Source: Pseudomonas pharyngis
GTDB taxonomy: Bacteria; Pseudomonadota; Gammaproteobacteria; Pseudomonadales; Pseudomonadaceae
Length of the DNA: 64,000 nucleotides
Assembly: GCF_021602345.1 (NCBI RefSeq)
Contig: NZ_BQID01000002.1
Location: 496,001-560,000 of the forward strand
Direction: 5' to 3'
Part shown: positions 28,704 through 37,097 of the stretch, one piece after another
Layout: each line of letters opens with the position of its first letter
How positions within the stretch are numbered: position 1 is the stretch's first letter
Program-made: the position numbers and the translations under genes
Notes under the pieces: generated by a model
Database searches by the model: none
The model's input: the letters and a program-made list of their open reading frames with translations, nothing else
Told to the model about the DNA's origin: nothing

Positions 28704-30008
28704 CTACGTGAAAAGCAGCGTATTACGATAGAAACGAATTCCAGCGTCATATGCTTCTAATGCGATCTCACGCATTGGATATTTCGTAGACTTTCTTAGT
28801 GGCAACGGAGTGATTACATCATCGCCAAGTGCGATTTTAGCCAGCATTTTTCCGAAATAAGCATTTGGTGCAATGCCTCGTCCGTTACATCCGATGGTTG
28901 CAAAGATGCCCGGGCGCGGTTCAACGAGATGCGGCAATCTGTCGACCGTTTGGCCAAGCGTGCCTGACCACCGATAGCCCCATTTGAATGTAGGCGCGAA
29001 AGGGTAGACAAACTTCATTGCGCGATTTACCCAGTTATCCCCTTCCGAATGAATGGGAAGGAATCCAATAGATCCAACATGAAGACGCCCAACCGGGTCA
29101 TATCTGAACCACAGCGGTATCTTATGGGTGTCCCACATGGCTATGTAGTGAGGCAAAATTCGCTCTCTCCACTCAGGAGGTAACGGATCTGCAGTGGCGA
29201 TACCAAAAGCACCAAGAGGCATTATTTCCTCTTTGAAACCTGGTACCAGATCATTGCTGTATGCGTTGGTTGAGAGAATGACTTTGTCGGCTTTTATTGT
29301 CGTATTGCCGGTGGTAGCAACCCATCCGGTACCTGAAGGTTCCAGGGATGTCACTTTAGACCCGGTAGAAATTCTAAGACCTCTGGCGACTGCGGCTCGC
29401 GCTAACCCGCGCACGTAGGCAAGCGGTTGAAGCGTAAATCCGCGATGATCGATCAGTGCAGCTTTATATCGGGTCGATCCGTTCATCTCTTCGAGTTCAG
29501 AGCCATAGACCATCTGAACATTCGCGCCCAGGGCTTGCCAATCCGAAGCCTGGGTTTCGAGTTCTCGTGTTTTTTGAGGAGACGTTGAACAGCGGATGAT
29601 AGGCCTTTCGTCAGCGGCACAATCAATATCGTAATCGCGTATCAACTGACGGACGACGTCTGGGGCGCTACCCAATTCCTTCAAGAAAAGCTGACCATAA
29701 TCGGGGCCTAACGCGCGGAGGATTTGTTCGGGCGAGAGGAACTGGCCAGGATTCACTTGCCCCGCATTGCGACCGCTCGCACCAGAACCAATTTCTTGAG
29801 CCTCAACCAATATCGTCTTAGCACCGCGCTCCGCACAGTGGAGTCCTGCCGTCACACCGTTAAAGCCGCCACCGATGATCAACACATCGCACGACTCTTG
29901 CCGTGCAAGGATCACGCTTTCTGGCTTTGCCCCACCAGTCGCAGACCACATTGAATGGTCGATCTCAGATTCTTGTCCGCTAATGAAAGGTCTATCGCCA
30001 TTAAACAT
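28704..30008 (-). CDS. DAO-family FAD-dependent amine/amino-acid oxidase (PuuB-like)
   Basis: A roughly 434-residue flavoprotein of the D-amino-acid oxidase/PuuB (gamma-glutamylputrescine oxidase) family. The ADP-binding motif is DVLIIGGGFNGVTAGLHCAERG near residues 43-64, followed by the family mark GSGASGRNAGQ. The C-terminus carries NGRGIAPNAYFGKMLAKI. It deaminates a secondary or primary amine with release of an imine or aldehyde and peroxide. It lies 70 bp before the permease gene end of an amino-acid ABC importer on the same strand and 277 bp upstream of the FMO gene, so it probably oxidises the imported compound. The ATG at 30008 is preferred since AGG abuts the alternative at 30014. 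Confidence 0.8.
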   Translation of the reverse strand: MFNGDRPFISGQESEIDHSMWSATGGAKPESVILARQESCDVLIIGGGFNGVTAGLHCAERGAKTILVEAQEIGSGASGRNAGQVNPGQFLSPEQILRALGPDYGQLFLKELGSAPDVVRQLIRDYDIDCAADERPIIRCSTSPQKTRELETQASDWQALGANVQMVYGSELEEMNGSTRYKAALIDHRGFTLQPLAYVRGLARAAVARGLRISTGSKVTSLEPSGTGWVATTGNTTIKADKVILSTNAYSNDLVPGFKEEIMPLGAFGIATADPLPPEWRERILPHYIAMWDTHKIPLWFRYDPVGRLHVGSIGFLPIHSEGDNWVNRAMKFVYPFAPTFKWGYRWSGTLGQTVDRLPHLVEPRPGIFATIGCNGRGIAPNAYFGKMLAKIALGDDVITPLPLRKSTKYPMREIALEAYDAGIRFYRNTLLFT

Positions 30009-30084
30009 AGTCATCCTACTTCGCTACGAGCGCTTAAATTATTAACTGTTGTCAATCGCTACAAAGTTTTTCTTTCTTGCTTAA

Positions 30085-30750
30085 CTAAATAGCCATGGTA
30101 TGCAGGATTTTCCGCTCCAAGGCAGTAACTGCCCGGGTAATAGGAAATGCAATAACAAAATAGATTACTGCCGCTGCTGTCAAAAGCTCCACCGGGTGCC
30201 CTGTTCGGTTCGATATGTTTTGACTAACGAACATCAAGTCAGCCATACCCACGGCGGAGACGAGTGCACTCTCCTTAAATAAGCTAGTGCAATTCGATAA
30301 AAGCGTGGGAGCCGCTCTGAGAAGCGCTTGCGGTAGAAGAACGTACAAAGTATGAACACGATAAGTCAGTCCGAGAGCAACCCCCGCATCATGTTGCTCT
30401 TTGCTAACAAAACTGAACGATGCGCGGAACGTCTCGCTCGTAATCGCCGCCATATACAACGTAAGCGCGATTATTCCGCAAGTCAGATTCGAGAGCTCCA
30501 TACCCAAGACCAGAGGCAAGCAGAAAAACATCCAAAACAACTGAATGAGCACTGGAGTACCGCGAAACAGCGCTACATAGACAGTGCTGACCCCATAGAT
30601 AATCTTATTTTTTGAGCTCCTTGCAATCGCAACCAAAAAACCTAAAGCACACCCCAACACAACGCAGATCGCCGTGAGCTTTAAAGTTAACAAAAGGCCA
30701 AAAAACAACGCAGCCTTGTAATCGAAGATTACTGAAAAATCTAGTTCCAT
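30085..30750 (-). CDS. Polar amino-acid ABC transporter permease (HisM/GlnP type)
   Basis: A 221-residue inner-membrane permease with five or so hydrophobic helices and the HAAT-family loop GVALGLTYRVHTLYVLLPQALLRAAP (EAA-type coupling motif). GAGGACG precedes the ATG, which lies 10 bp after the stop of the partner permease, so they form one transcription unit. It pairs with the 30.8-kb permease as a heterodimer powered by the 31.4-kb ATPase and fed by the 32.3-kb binding protein. Cargo: a polar amino acid or derivative, by family. Confidence 0.88.
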   Translation of the reverse strand: MELDFSVIFDYKAALFFGLLLTLKLTAICVVLGCALGFLVAIARSSKNKIIYGVSTVYVALFRGTPVLIQLFWMFFCLPLVLGMELSNLTCGIIALTLYMAAITSETFRASFSFVSKEQHDAGVALGLTYRVHTLYVLLPQALLRAAPTLLSNCTSLFKESALVSAVGMADLMFVSQNISNRTGHPVELLTAAAVIYFVIAFPITRAVTALERKILHTMAI

Positions 30751-30760
30751 GGCCGCGTCC

Positions 30761-31429
30761 TCATGAGTTTTCCGCTTTACGGCGTCGCTCTATGTATTCT
30801 ACGAGCTGTGATATAGGGAACGATATTGCAAAATATATAAGAGCTATAACGGTAAACACCTCGATAGGTCGATAAGTGTCGGTGGCCAGTATTTTTCCCA
30901 TATACATGAGATCTTGCAAAGCGACTATCGCAACCAGCGCAGTTTGTTGGAATGCGCCAATGCCGTTTGCAACCAAAACGGGTAGCGCCGAACGAAATGC
31001 TTGTGGGAGCACCACATACACAGTTCGTTGAAACGGAGAAAGCCCCAGAGCAACAGTTGCATCGTACTGATTGCTTTGAACTCCCTGGATGGCGGCCCTG
31101 TACGCTTCCGCGTTGAATGCAGCAAGGTTGAGTCCAATCGCCAAAATACCCATCGTCATTGCATCGATGTAAACATCGAAGATGATGGGTATGCAGTAGA
31201 AAAACCATACGATCTGGACAAGCGCAGGGGTACAGCGGAAAAACTCGATGAACAAGGTAAAAGGCCAACGGAGTATCGGATTTGGGCTCATAACCAATAG
31301 TGCAATGATGAAACCAAGAGTCAATCCGATGATATTCGCTGCGACAGTGAGTTCCAGGGTTACGACTAACCCTTTGAGCAGCGGCCAGAGACCGTTCGCG
31401 ATGAAGAACAAATCAAATTGATAGTTCAC
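30761..31429 (-). CDS. Polar amino-acid ABC transporter permease (HisQ/GlnP type)
   Basis: A 222-residue permease, second subunit of the importer. It shows the EAA loop in VALGLSPFQRTVYVVLPQAFRSALP. The GTG start at 31429 with TAGGAGT upstream overlaps the ATPase stop by 17 bp, so translation is coupled. Hydrophobic segments near residues 15-45, 55-80, 95-110 and 190-210 match the family topology. Confidence 0.88.
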   Translation of the reverse strand: MNYQFDLFFIANGLWPLLKGLVVTLELTVAANIIGLTLGFIIALLVMSPNPILRWPFTLFIEFFRCTPALVQIVWFFYCIPIIFDVYIDAMTMGILAIGLNLAAFNAEAYRAAIQGVQSNQYDATVALGLSPFQRTVYVVLPQAFRSALPVLVANGIGAFQQTALVAIVALQDLMYMGKILATDTYRPIEVFTVIALIYFAISFPISQLVEYIERRRKAENS

Positions 31430-32216
31430 GTCCGACTCCTACCGTCTCGCCAATATGAAAGACTCGCTGTATGAACTCTCTCGTTCGAGCTTCCTTCGGC
31501 CTACCGAGTACCTGCTCGGGAGGCCCATCTTCGACTACAACGCCGCCAGCGCAGAAAATCACACGTGAAGCGATGTTTTTGGCGAAGTGCATATCGTGAG
31601 TCACTATCACCATGGGCATGGATTGTTCAGCCAAATGCATGATGACTTGCTCGACTTCAGCCACCAGCTCGGGATCGAGAGCAGAAGTCACTTCATCAAA
31701 CAACATTAGCTTTGGATCGAGCATCAAGGCTCTAGCGATGGCGACGCGTTGCTTCTGCCCACCGGAAAGATGGGCAGGATAAGCTTTTTCCTTTGCTTCC
31801 AACCCGAATCTCGTCAACAAACCGCGCGCTCGAAGTTCTGCCGACTGCTTCGACTCACCTCTTACCTTGATCGGTGCGAGTGTCAGGTTCTGAAGAATAT
31901 TGAGGTGGGGGAACAACGTATAATGCTGAAAAACCATTCCAATGTTACGACGGATCTCCTTATCAATTACCGTTCTTCCATATTTGTCAGTCGTAATGTA
32001 GTTTTTGCCTTGAAACAGTAATTGGCCTTTATCAATATCTTCTAGACCCATCAACACTCGCAGCAATGTACTTTTCCCGCCACCACTCGGCCCAATCACG
32101 ACAACCCGATCACCAGGGCACATGCTAATGTCCAAACCTTGCAGCACAGGTTTCACGCCGCCCGCATAGCTTTTGTGCAGCCCCTTCATTTCTACGAGAT
32201 AATTTGAATTTGCCAT
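31413..32216 (-). CDS. Polar amino-acid ABC transporter ATP-binding protein (GlnQ/HisP type)
   Basis: A 267-residue ABC ATPase. Walker A is GPSGGGKSTLL, the Q-loop follows in FQHYTLFPH, the signature is LSGGQKQRVAIARAL, Walker B is LMLFDEVTSALD, and the H-loop is VTHDMHFAK. All catalytic elements are intact. GGAG lies before the ATG. It precedes and overlaps the first permease. The sequence belongs to the polar amino-acid uptake group. Confidence 0.93.
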   Translation of the reverse strand: MANSNYLVEMKGLHKSYAGGVKPVLQGLDISMCPGDRVVVIGPSGGGKSTLLRVLMGLEDIDKGQLLFQGKNYITTDKYGRTVIDKEIRRNIGMVFQHYTLFPHLNILQNLTLAPIKVRGESKQSAELRARGLLTRFGLEAKEKAYPAHLSGGQKQRVAIARALMLDPKLMLFDEVTSALDPELVAEVEQVIMHLAEQSMPMVIVTHDMHFAKNIASRVIFCAGGVVVEDGPPEQVLGRPKEARTREFIQRVFHIGETVGVGRELSI

Positions 32217-32264
32217 TAGCTTCTACTCCAAGATCAGACAGCCTCTAACACCCACTAAGACCAA

Positions 32265-33086
32265 TCACTTAGTCTCGTGTGCGATCGCTTTATTGATTAG
32301 CTCATCCATATGACCGGTCGCGACGGCGTCATTGATATAAAGGTCTAATACTTGAAGATCAGCGTATGAGGTATCGCGCCGTAGGCCGAACGAAACGCCT
32401 TTTTTGTCGATCGCCGGCACAGGCTTAAGAATGACTGCCCAGTCGGTGTGCGAAGCAGCGAATAAGTCATTAGCTGCTGACGTATCAAAAATCACATCAG
32501 CTCGTTTAGACATTACAGCCAAACGGATTTCGTCCGGGCCAGGTAACCGCATAATCGATGCGTTTTTGATGATGGCCGTAAGTGACTTATCTTGAGCAGT
32601 ACCAGACGAGACAGCGATGGTCACGCCAGGCTGGTCAATATCAGCAAGGCTTTTCGGATGATTCGTCTTTGGGTTTTTCTGGTTGTAGATAAAGGTCGAT
32701 TCGGTCGCTGATAAGTTTTTTGAGAATACGATAGAGAGCGCACGTTGCGGGGTAGCCGTAAGTGCAGGTGCCAAATCCCATTTTCTGGATTGCAAGCCAG
32801 CGATCATGTTGTCCCAACTGGTATCCACAAATACCGGCTTGACCTTCAGGATCTCAGCAAACTCTCTGCACGCATCGACGAAGAAACCTGAATACTCCCC
32901 GGTGGCCGGATCTTTCATGATGTACGGTGGAGCTTCTGCCGTGCCACAACGAATCGACCCAGATTTTTGGGCTGCTGCCCAAACGCCATCCCCCTCACCT
33001 TCGGCGTAAACGCCTGATGATCCGGAAACCACTCCTACTAGAACCAATGCCGGTAACAGACGCATGCCCATACGTTTGAAAATCAT
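32265..33086 (-). CDS. Periplasmic amino-acid-binding protein (SBP family 3)
   Basis: A 273-residue solute-binding protein. The ATG at 33086 has GGGAG upstream and gives a signal peptide (MIFKRMGMRLLPALVLVG... ending GVYA before EGEGDG). SBP_bac_3 landmarks are IRCGTAEAPPYIMKDPATG, GEYSGFFVDACREFAEIL and DLAPALTATPQRALSI. The usual ligand-carboxylate arginine is not certain: where many members have an R in PxR, this protein has a TPQRA segment that may serve. It is first in the importer operon, opposite an Lrp-type regulator. Ligand unknown; genes downstream suggest an amine-bearing, possibly S-substituted cysteine compound. Confidence 0.87.
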   Translation of the reverse strand: MIFKRMGMRLLPALVLVGVVSGSSGVYAEGEGDGVWAAAQKSGSIRCGTAEAPPYIMKDPATGEYSGFFVDACREFAEILKVKPVFVDTSWDNMIAGLQSRKWDLAPALTATPQRALSIVFSKNLSATESTFIYNQKNPKTNHPKSLADIDQPGVTIAVSSGTAQDKSLTAIIKNASIMRLPGPDEIRLAVMSKRADVIFDTSAANDLFAASHTDWAVILKPVPAIDKKGVSFGLRRDTSYADLQVLDLYINDAVATGHMDELINKAIAHETK

Positions 33087-33361
33087 ATCGGTATCTCCCA
33101 GTGATGCGCCGGCCATGCGCAGATTTGAGGGGATGGCCCTCTGAGCCTCTTGTTATTTTCAGCGCGCCCGCTTTGGGGCTAGAACGCACCTCTTTTTTTC
33201 TCCCTGATGAAGCACTCTGCTCGATCCGTTTAGCTGATGAAAAAAGACTACCATTTGACAATAGGTAAACTATTGCAAAATTTCCACACCCCAACCTCTT
33301 GACATAGAAGCAACTTCCAATGCTTTCTGTATCTGTGCAATATTTTTTCGAGGCTGTGTAA

Positions 33362-33865
33362 ATGTCCAGTTCTTCAAAGCTGCCGGATCGCTCATCCCGC
33401 CTAGACCGTATTGATCGTCGAATACTGGCAGGTCTCCAGCGAGACTCTACTCAGCCAGTCACCGAGCTCGCGGAGCAAGTCGGGCTCTCCATGACTCCCT
33501 GCTGGCGCAGAATTCAGCGCCTGGAACAACAAGGTTTCATCAAGAAACGTGTCGCCATCCTTGACAGAACGACGCTGAACGCAAAAGTGACAGTGTTCAT
33601 AATGATCAAAACAAGGGAACACTCCATTGAATGGATAGATCGCTTCCATAAAGCCACCCGTGACATGACCGAAATTGTCGACATTTATCGGATGAGCGGT
33701 GAGGTTGACTATTTAATTCGGGCTTTCCTGCCTGATATCCAAGCGTACGATGCACTCTATAAAAAGATCATTAGTCAGCTACCGGTTGCGAATATGACTT
33801 CCATGTTTGCAATGGAAGAAATCAAGTCGACAAGTGAAGTACCGCTTGATTTTATTCCAGATTAA
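33362..33865 (+). CDS. Lrp/AsnC-family regulator of the amino-acid cluster
   Basis: A 167-residue Lrp/AsnC protein: an N-terminal winged HTH (LDRIDRRILAGLQRD, TELAEQVGLSMTPCWRRIQRL, GFIKKRVAILD) and a C-terminal RAM effector domain (TEIVDIYRMSGEVDYLIRAFLPD). GAGG precedes the ATG. It is divergent from the binding-protein operon with 275 bp between starts, the usual arrangement for a local activator that senses the imported amino acid. It probably controls both the importer and the catabolic genes behind it. Confidence 0.9.
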   Translation: MSSSSKLPDRSSRLDRIDRRILAGLQRDSTQPVTELAEQVGLSMTPCWRRIQRLEQQGFIKKRVAILDRTTLNAKVTVFIMIKTREHSIEWIDRFHKATRDMTEIVDIYRMSGEVDYLIRAFLPDIQAYDALYKKIISQLPVANMTSMFAMEEIKSTSEVPLDFIPD

Positions 33866-33876
33866 ATCGACTTCTG

Positions 33877-33907
33877 AGGCAGCTCGTTGTATCCAGACGA
33901 GCTGCCT
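33877..33907. terminator. Bidirectional hairpin between Lrp gene and acpH
   Basis: AGGCAGCTCG and CGAGCTGCCT form a perfect 10-bp stem with an 11-nt loop, in the 45-bp gap between two convergent genes. Confidence 0.65.
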
Positions 33908-33910
33908 GGT

Positions 33911-34522
33911 CTAAACGCTAACCATCGAAATTGGCGATTTTTTTCCTAATTCCGAACCGGGTTGGGCGTACTGCCACAGCAATGGATAGAACTCTAAGAA
34001 ATCCGCACTTAGCGGCTCATACAGAGCTGTCAGCTCTTCGTATGCCCCACGCAAGCCGTCTGGTTGGGATAGGCGTAGGGAGATGACTTCCAGCCCATGG
34101 CCGATCATCGAAAAATCCCTATACGCTCCAAGCCAATCTTCCGTGATGATCAACGGCGCGATTTGAGCCAATCGTTCCGGCAACGCGGGCTCCCCCTCTA
34201 AAAGTCGATAGATTTTTTGAGAGAAAACGTCCAGGGGTAGATCGGCGTATCGCTCCCAATCTCGCGCTAAGCAGTGATCAAAAAACATGTCGAGCGCGAT
34301 TCCTGCATAGCGACGTCTTGTTGCCGGGAATCGATCAAGCGCCCTTCTAACCAGTGGATGGGAATCCGTGAAGGCATCAATTCGACGATGCAGCCTGATT
34401 GCCTCCTCAGTCTGAGTAGAAAATTTTCCTAAAAGCGCACCCTTCACAAAATCTCCATAAAGACTCCCCAGCAGCTGTTGCGGCTCCTGTCCGCCTAAGT
34501 GGAGGTGTGCAAGGTAGTTCAT
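33911..34522 (-). CDS. acpH: Acyl carrier protein phosphodiesterase (AcpH family)
   Basis: A 203-residue metal-dependent HD-like phosphodiesterase that removes the 4'-phosphopantetheine arm from holo-ACP. The N-terminus MNYLAHLHLGG, GSLYGDFVKG and the helices LHRRIDAFTDSHPLVRRAL and DMFFDHCLARDW match the AcpH family at normal length. The ATG at 34522 has AGGAA 6 bp upstream; a longer frame lacks a ribosome site. An 18-bp CTACC-N8-GGTAG operator lies 84 bp before this start, placing it in the thiol-stress regulon with gor, ahpD-oye and osmC. The pantetheine thiol is a target of thiol-reactive compounds, so turnover of blocked ACP is a plausible role here (inference). Confidence 0.85.
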   Translation of the reverse strand: MNYLAHLHLGGQEPQQLLGSLYGDFVKGALLGKFSTQTEEAIRLHRRIDAFTDSHPLVRRALDRFPATRRRYAGIALDMFFDHCLARDWERYADLPLDVFSQKIYRLLEGEPALPERLAQIAPLIITEDWLGAYRDFSMIGHGLEVISLRLSQPDGLRGAYEELTALYEPLSADFLEFYPLLWQYAQPGSELGKKSPISMVSV

Positions 34523-34605
34523 ATTGATTCCTAGTAGCTGAATGGAGGCTGGCCACACTATTGAAGGAGAGTTCCAAGCGTAAAAAAATACCCTTAGCAG
34601 GAACA

Positions 34606-34623
34606 CTACCAGTCAATAGGTAG
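34606..34623. promoter_or_regulatory. Thiol-stress operator 2: CTACCAGTCAATAGGTAG
   Basis: An 18-bp CTACC-N8-GGTAG palindrome in the gap between acpH (start 84 bp to the left) and the decayed ahpD-oye pair (starting 197 bp to the right). It may act on acpH today and may also be the surviving operator of the lost ahpD-oye copy. Arms are identical to sites at 9988, 53598 and 61179. Confidence 0.78.
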
Positions 34624-34820
34624 GTCATCAACACCAGATTTCCCCTCCCCCAACACCGTCGTGTGGCAGACGACGGTCAACCGCCGACGCGTTCAAAGCG
34701 ACATGATAAAATCGAATATTTAATCCACCGTTAATAGTCAACCAATTAGGTGGCGGCATGTAACAATATTCAACCCCCTTGCCGGTGAGCATCCGGGCTG
34801 TTAATTCCACGTAGGATGCT

Positions 34821-34913
34821 ATGCAAGACGGTAAGCAAACTCGTGAAGCCCTCAATGCTTGCTTGGCGCAGGTGAGTAGCCTGCCACCCCGAGACGTGAA
34901 GGGCATGGCATAG
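34821..34913 (+). pseudogene. Decayed AhpD/CMD gene fragment
   Basis: From the ATG at 34821 the frame reads MQDGKQTREALNACLAQV and continues to KGMA before a TAG at 34911. This is clearly the first 30 residues of the intact AhpD-like protein at 53676 (MKDWTQTRKDINARLVEL... to KGMA). The rest, including the CxxC site, is missing; the reading frame runs straight into the old yellow enzyme remnant, so a deletion has fused the two. It is not functional. Confidence 0.8.
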
Positions 34914-35400
34914 CTTTGGTTGCCCTACAAATCAGGCCCGGTTCAACCAAGTGTCCCATGTGGTGTGGAAAATGAGGATGGAATACCGGGCATCGCAGAC
35001 TCTGTGAAATCTGCGCGGATGGTAATGGACGCAGGTTTTGGTGATATCGAAATCATGGCTGCCAATGACTTTCTGTTCGATTAGTTCCTAAGCAGCACGC
35101 CGAACATTCGAACGGACCAATACAGTGGCTCCGTTGAAAACCGTCAGCGCTTCCTGCTGGAGACTATTGATTCGGTTGCTGCTGAAATCGCTGGTTCCAA
35201 GACCGATGTAGGTTGCTCACCGTTTGGGCACCTGTATGACGCTTGCATATACGACGGTGAGAATAAATTTAGACGAGCACGGCAGCAGCACTCAATGAGC
35301 GGGAACTAGAGTTTATTCAACTGAACTGCCTCGCCGCGCAGACACTTCAGGGTTTCAGTGGTGCATTCCTTGAATCCTACAGGCGCACCACTCGCGTTTC
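34914..35400 (+). pseudogene. Decayed old yellow enzyme (oye) fragment
   Basis: Codons from about 34930 onward read SGPVQPSVP, then SVKSARMVMDAGFGDIEIM, AANDFLFD-stop, FLSST, RTDQYSGSVENRQRFLLETI and SPFGHLYDA. These parallel the intact oye at 54051 (residues about 135-250). A TAG interrupts after FLFD near 35083, and a frameshift near 35265 moves the homology to another frame (AALNERELEFIQLN, then AAQTLQGFSGAFLESY). The N-terminal third and C-terminal end are gone. It retains the Met-for-His active-site variant of the intact gene, showing common ancestry. This is a dead duplicate of the 53.7-55.2 kb operon. Confidence 0.88.
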
Positions 35401-35531
35401 AAATAACGTCTAAATCAGGTATTAAAGCCGCCGACGAGTTTGCAGATGTCTAACGTTCTACTGGACCAAAGAAAAATACTTGCACATTTCACTAGGTCGA
35501 GCACTCAAGAGGTCAATCGTGTTGTCAGTGC

Positions 35532-35819
35532 TCAATGTAGAAACTTGACCCAGCCAGCAACTGCAAGTGACGCAAAGCAAGTCCAGCCCGAGAACAGCCA
35601 GCGCCACGCGCGCGCGCGTGGCACAAACCCCACGCCCCGCACAAAGGCCACACTCATCGCCGTGAACAAGGCCATTGCCAGCCCATGATCAGCTTTGCCG
35701 TCCGGGGCGACCATCAGGGGCGGATAGAGCGTACACACGAGCATGATAGCTACTGCGATAAGCAAGCTTAGCGGGTGAAGGCGTGAGGGTGCCGGGGCGT
35801 CGGCGACACGCGGCATCAT
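35532..35819 (-). CDS. ybgE: Cyd operon protein YbgE
   Basis: A 95-residue membrane protein of the YbgE family that accompanies cytochrome bd operons. It has two or three hydrophobic helices (LSLLIAVAIMLVCTLYPPLM; the conserved FVRGVGFVPRARAWRWLFSGW). Its ATG overlaps the cydX stop (ATGA). Its role in bd oxidase assembly is suggested but unproven in the family. Confidence 0.85.
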   Translation of the reverse strand: MMPRVADAPAPSRLHPLSLLIAVAIMLVCTLYPPLMVAPDGKADHGLAMALFTAMSVAFVRGVGFVPRARAWRWLFSGWTCFASLAVAGWVKFLH

Positions 35820-35938
35820 GGCTGCGGCTCCTCACGGTCGCTCAGGGCGCGACCGGCTTCGTTCTCGCCCCACATCGCATTCAATATGGCCAGCAGCAAG
35901 GCAAAACCGACTCCCAGCATCCAGGCGAAATACCACAT
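35816..35938 (-). CDS. cydX: Cytochrome bd oxidase small subunit CydX
   Basis: A 40-residue single-helix protein starting MWYFAWMLGVGFALLLAILN, the CydX/YbgT signature, with MWGENEAG after the membrane segment. It stabilises the bd oxidase haems. It begins 22 bp after cydB and overlaps ybgE by 4 bp. It is a short gene easily missed by automatic callers. Confidence 0.93.
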   Translation of the reverse strand: MWYFAWMLGVGFALLLAILNAMWGENEAGRALSDREEPQP

Positions 35939-35960
35939 AGTCTTTACTCCTCTGATGGCG

Positions 35961-37097
35961 TTAGTAGGCCGAATGTTCGTTGGCTTCGATCTGTGCCACG
36001 GTGACCTTGCCGCGCATGACGCGATAGGCCCACGAGGTATAAATCACGATCAGCGGCATGAAGATCAACGTAGCCCAGAACATGATGGACAGGCTGAGAT
36101 GACTGGACACGCTGTCCCACACGGTCAGGCTGGCCGCAGGCACGGTCGACGACGGCATGACGAAGGGGAACATCGACACGCCGGCCGTGCTGATCACCCC
36201 GATCACCGCGAGTGACGAGGCGACAAACGCGGCCAGTGTGCGGCGCATCATCATCAACAATGCGGCACCGACTGCGCCACCCAAGCCCAGCGCGGGCAGC
36301 AGCCACAACACAGGATAATGGCCATAGTTGGTCATCCAGGCCCCCGCTTCGCGTACCACGGTCTTGTTGAGAATGTCCGGCAGCCCGGCGGTATCCACTA
36401 CCGAGGTAATGCGATAGCCGTCGATCGATTGCAACCACACACCGGCAATGACGAATGTAAACAGCAGCACCAGCGCCGCGCCAACCCCGCCCTTGATGGC
36501 ACGGGCCTGGATCACGCCTTCAGTGCGGTGCGCCAGATAGGTACCGCCTTGCAGGGTGATCATTGCACTGCTCACCACGCCGGTCAGCAGCGCGAAGGGG
36601 TTCAGCAGTTGCCAGAAACTCCCGGTGTAAGTCGATACCAGCATGTTATTGAAGTGGAACGGTACGCCTTGCAACAGGTTGCCGAACGCGATGCCAAACA
36701 CCAGCGGCGGCACGGCCCCGCCGACAAACAGCCCCCAGTCCCAGGTGCTGCGCCATTTGGCGTTGTGAATCTTGCTGCGATAGTCAAACCCCACCGGGCG
36801 GAAGAACAGCGCCCATAGGACCAGAATCATCGCCCAGTAAAACCCGCTGAACGCGGTGGCATACACCACCGGCCACGCCGCGAACAGTGCGCCACCCGCC
36901 GTGATGAACCACACCTGGTTGCCGTCCCAGTGCGGCCCGACGGTGTTGATTGCGACGCGGCGTTCCAGGTCCGTGCGGCCCACAAAGGGCAGCAAGGTGC
37001 CGACCCCCATGTCGTGGCCGTCCATGATGGCGAAGCCGATCAGCAGTACGCCGACCAGTGCCCACCAGATAAGTTTCAGGGTGAAGTAATCAAGCAT
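35961..37097 (-). CDS. cydB: Cytochrome bd ubiquinol oxidase subunit II
   Basis: A 378-residue polytopic subunit of the bd oxidase. The N-terminus MLDYFTLKLIWWALVGVLLIGFAIMDG... with GHDMGVGTLLPF, and GPHWDGNQVWFITAGGALFAAWP, are diagnostic of CydB. Its ATG overlaps the end of cydA by 8 bp. With CydA it forms the quinol oxidase that reduces O2 to water; bd oxidases resist sulfide and NO. Confidence 0.96.
   Translation of the reverse strand: MLDYFTLKLIWWALVGVLLIGFAIMDGHDMGVGTLLPFVGRTDLERRVAINTVGPHWDGNQVWFITAGGALFAAWPVVYATAFSGFYWAMILVLWALFFRPVGFDYRSKIHNAKWRSTWDWGLFVGGAVPPLVFGIAFGNLLQGVPFHFNNMLVSTYTGSFWQLLNPFALLTGVVSSAMITLQGGTYLAHRTEGVIQARAIKGGVGAALVLLFTFVIAGVWLQSIDGYRITSVVDTAGLPDILNKTVVREAGAWMTNYGHYPVLWLLPALGLGGAVGAALLMMMRRTLAAFVASSLAVIGVISTAGVSMFPFVMPSSTVPAASLTVWDSVSSHLSLSIMFWATLIFMPLIVIYTSWAYRVMRGKVTVAQIEANEHSAY

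Noticed and set aside
35609-35622. Alternating CG palindrome (CGCGCGCG run)
   Set aside because: It lies inside ybgE codons for RARA and needs no separate explanation.
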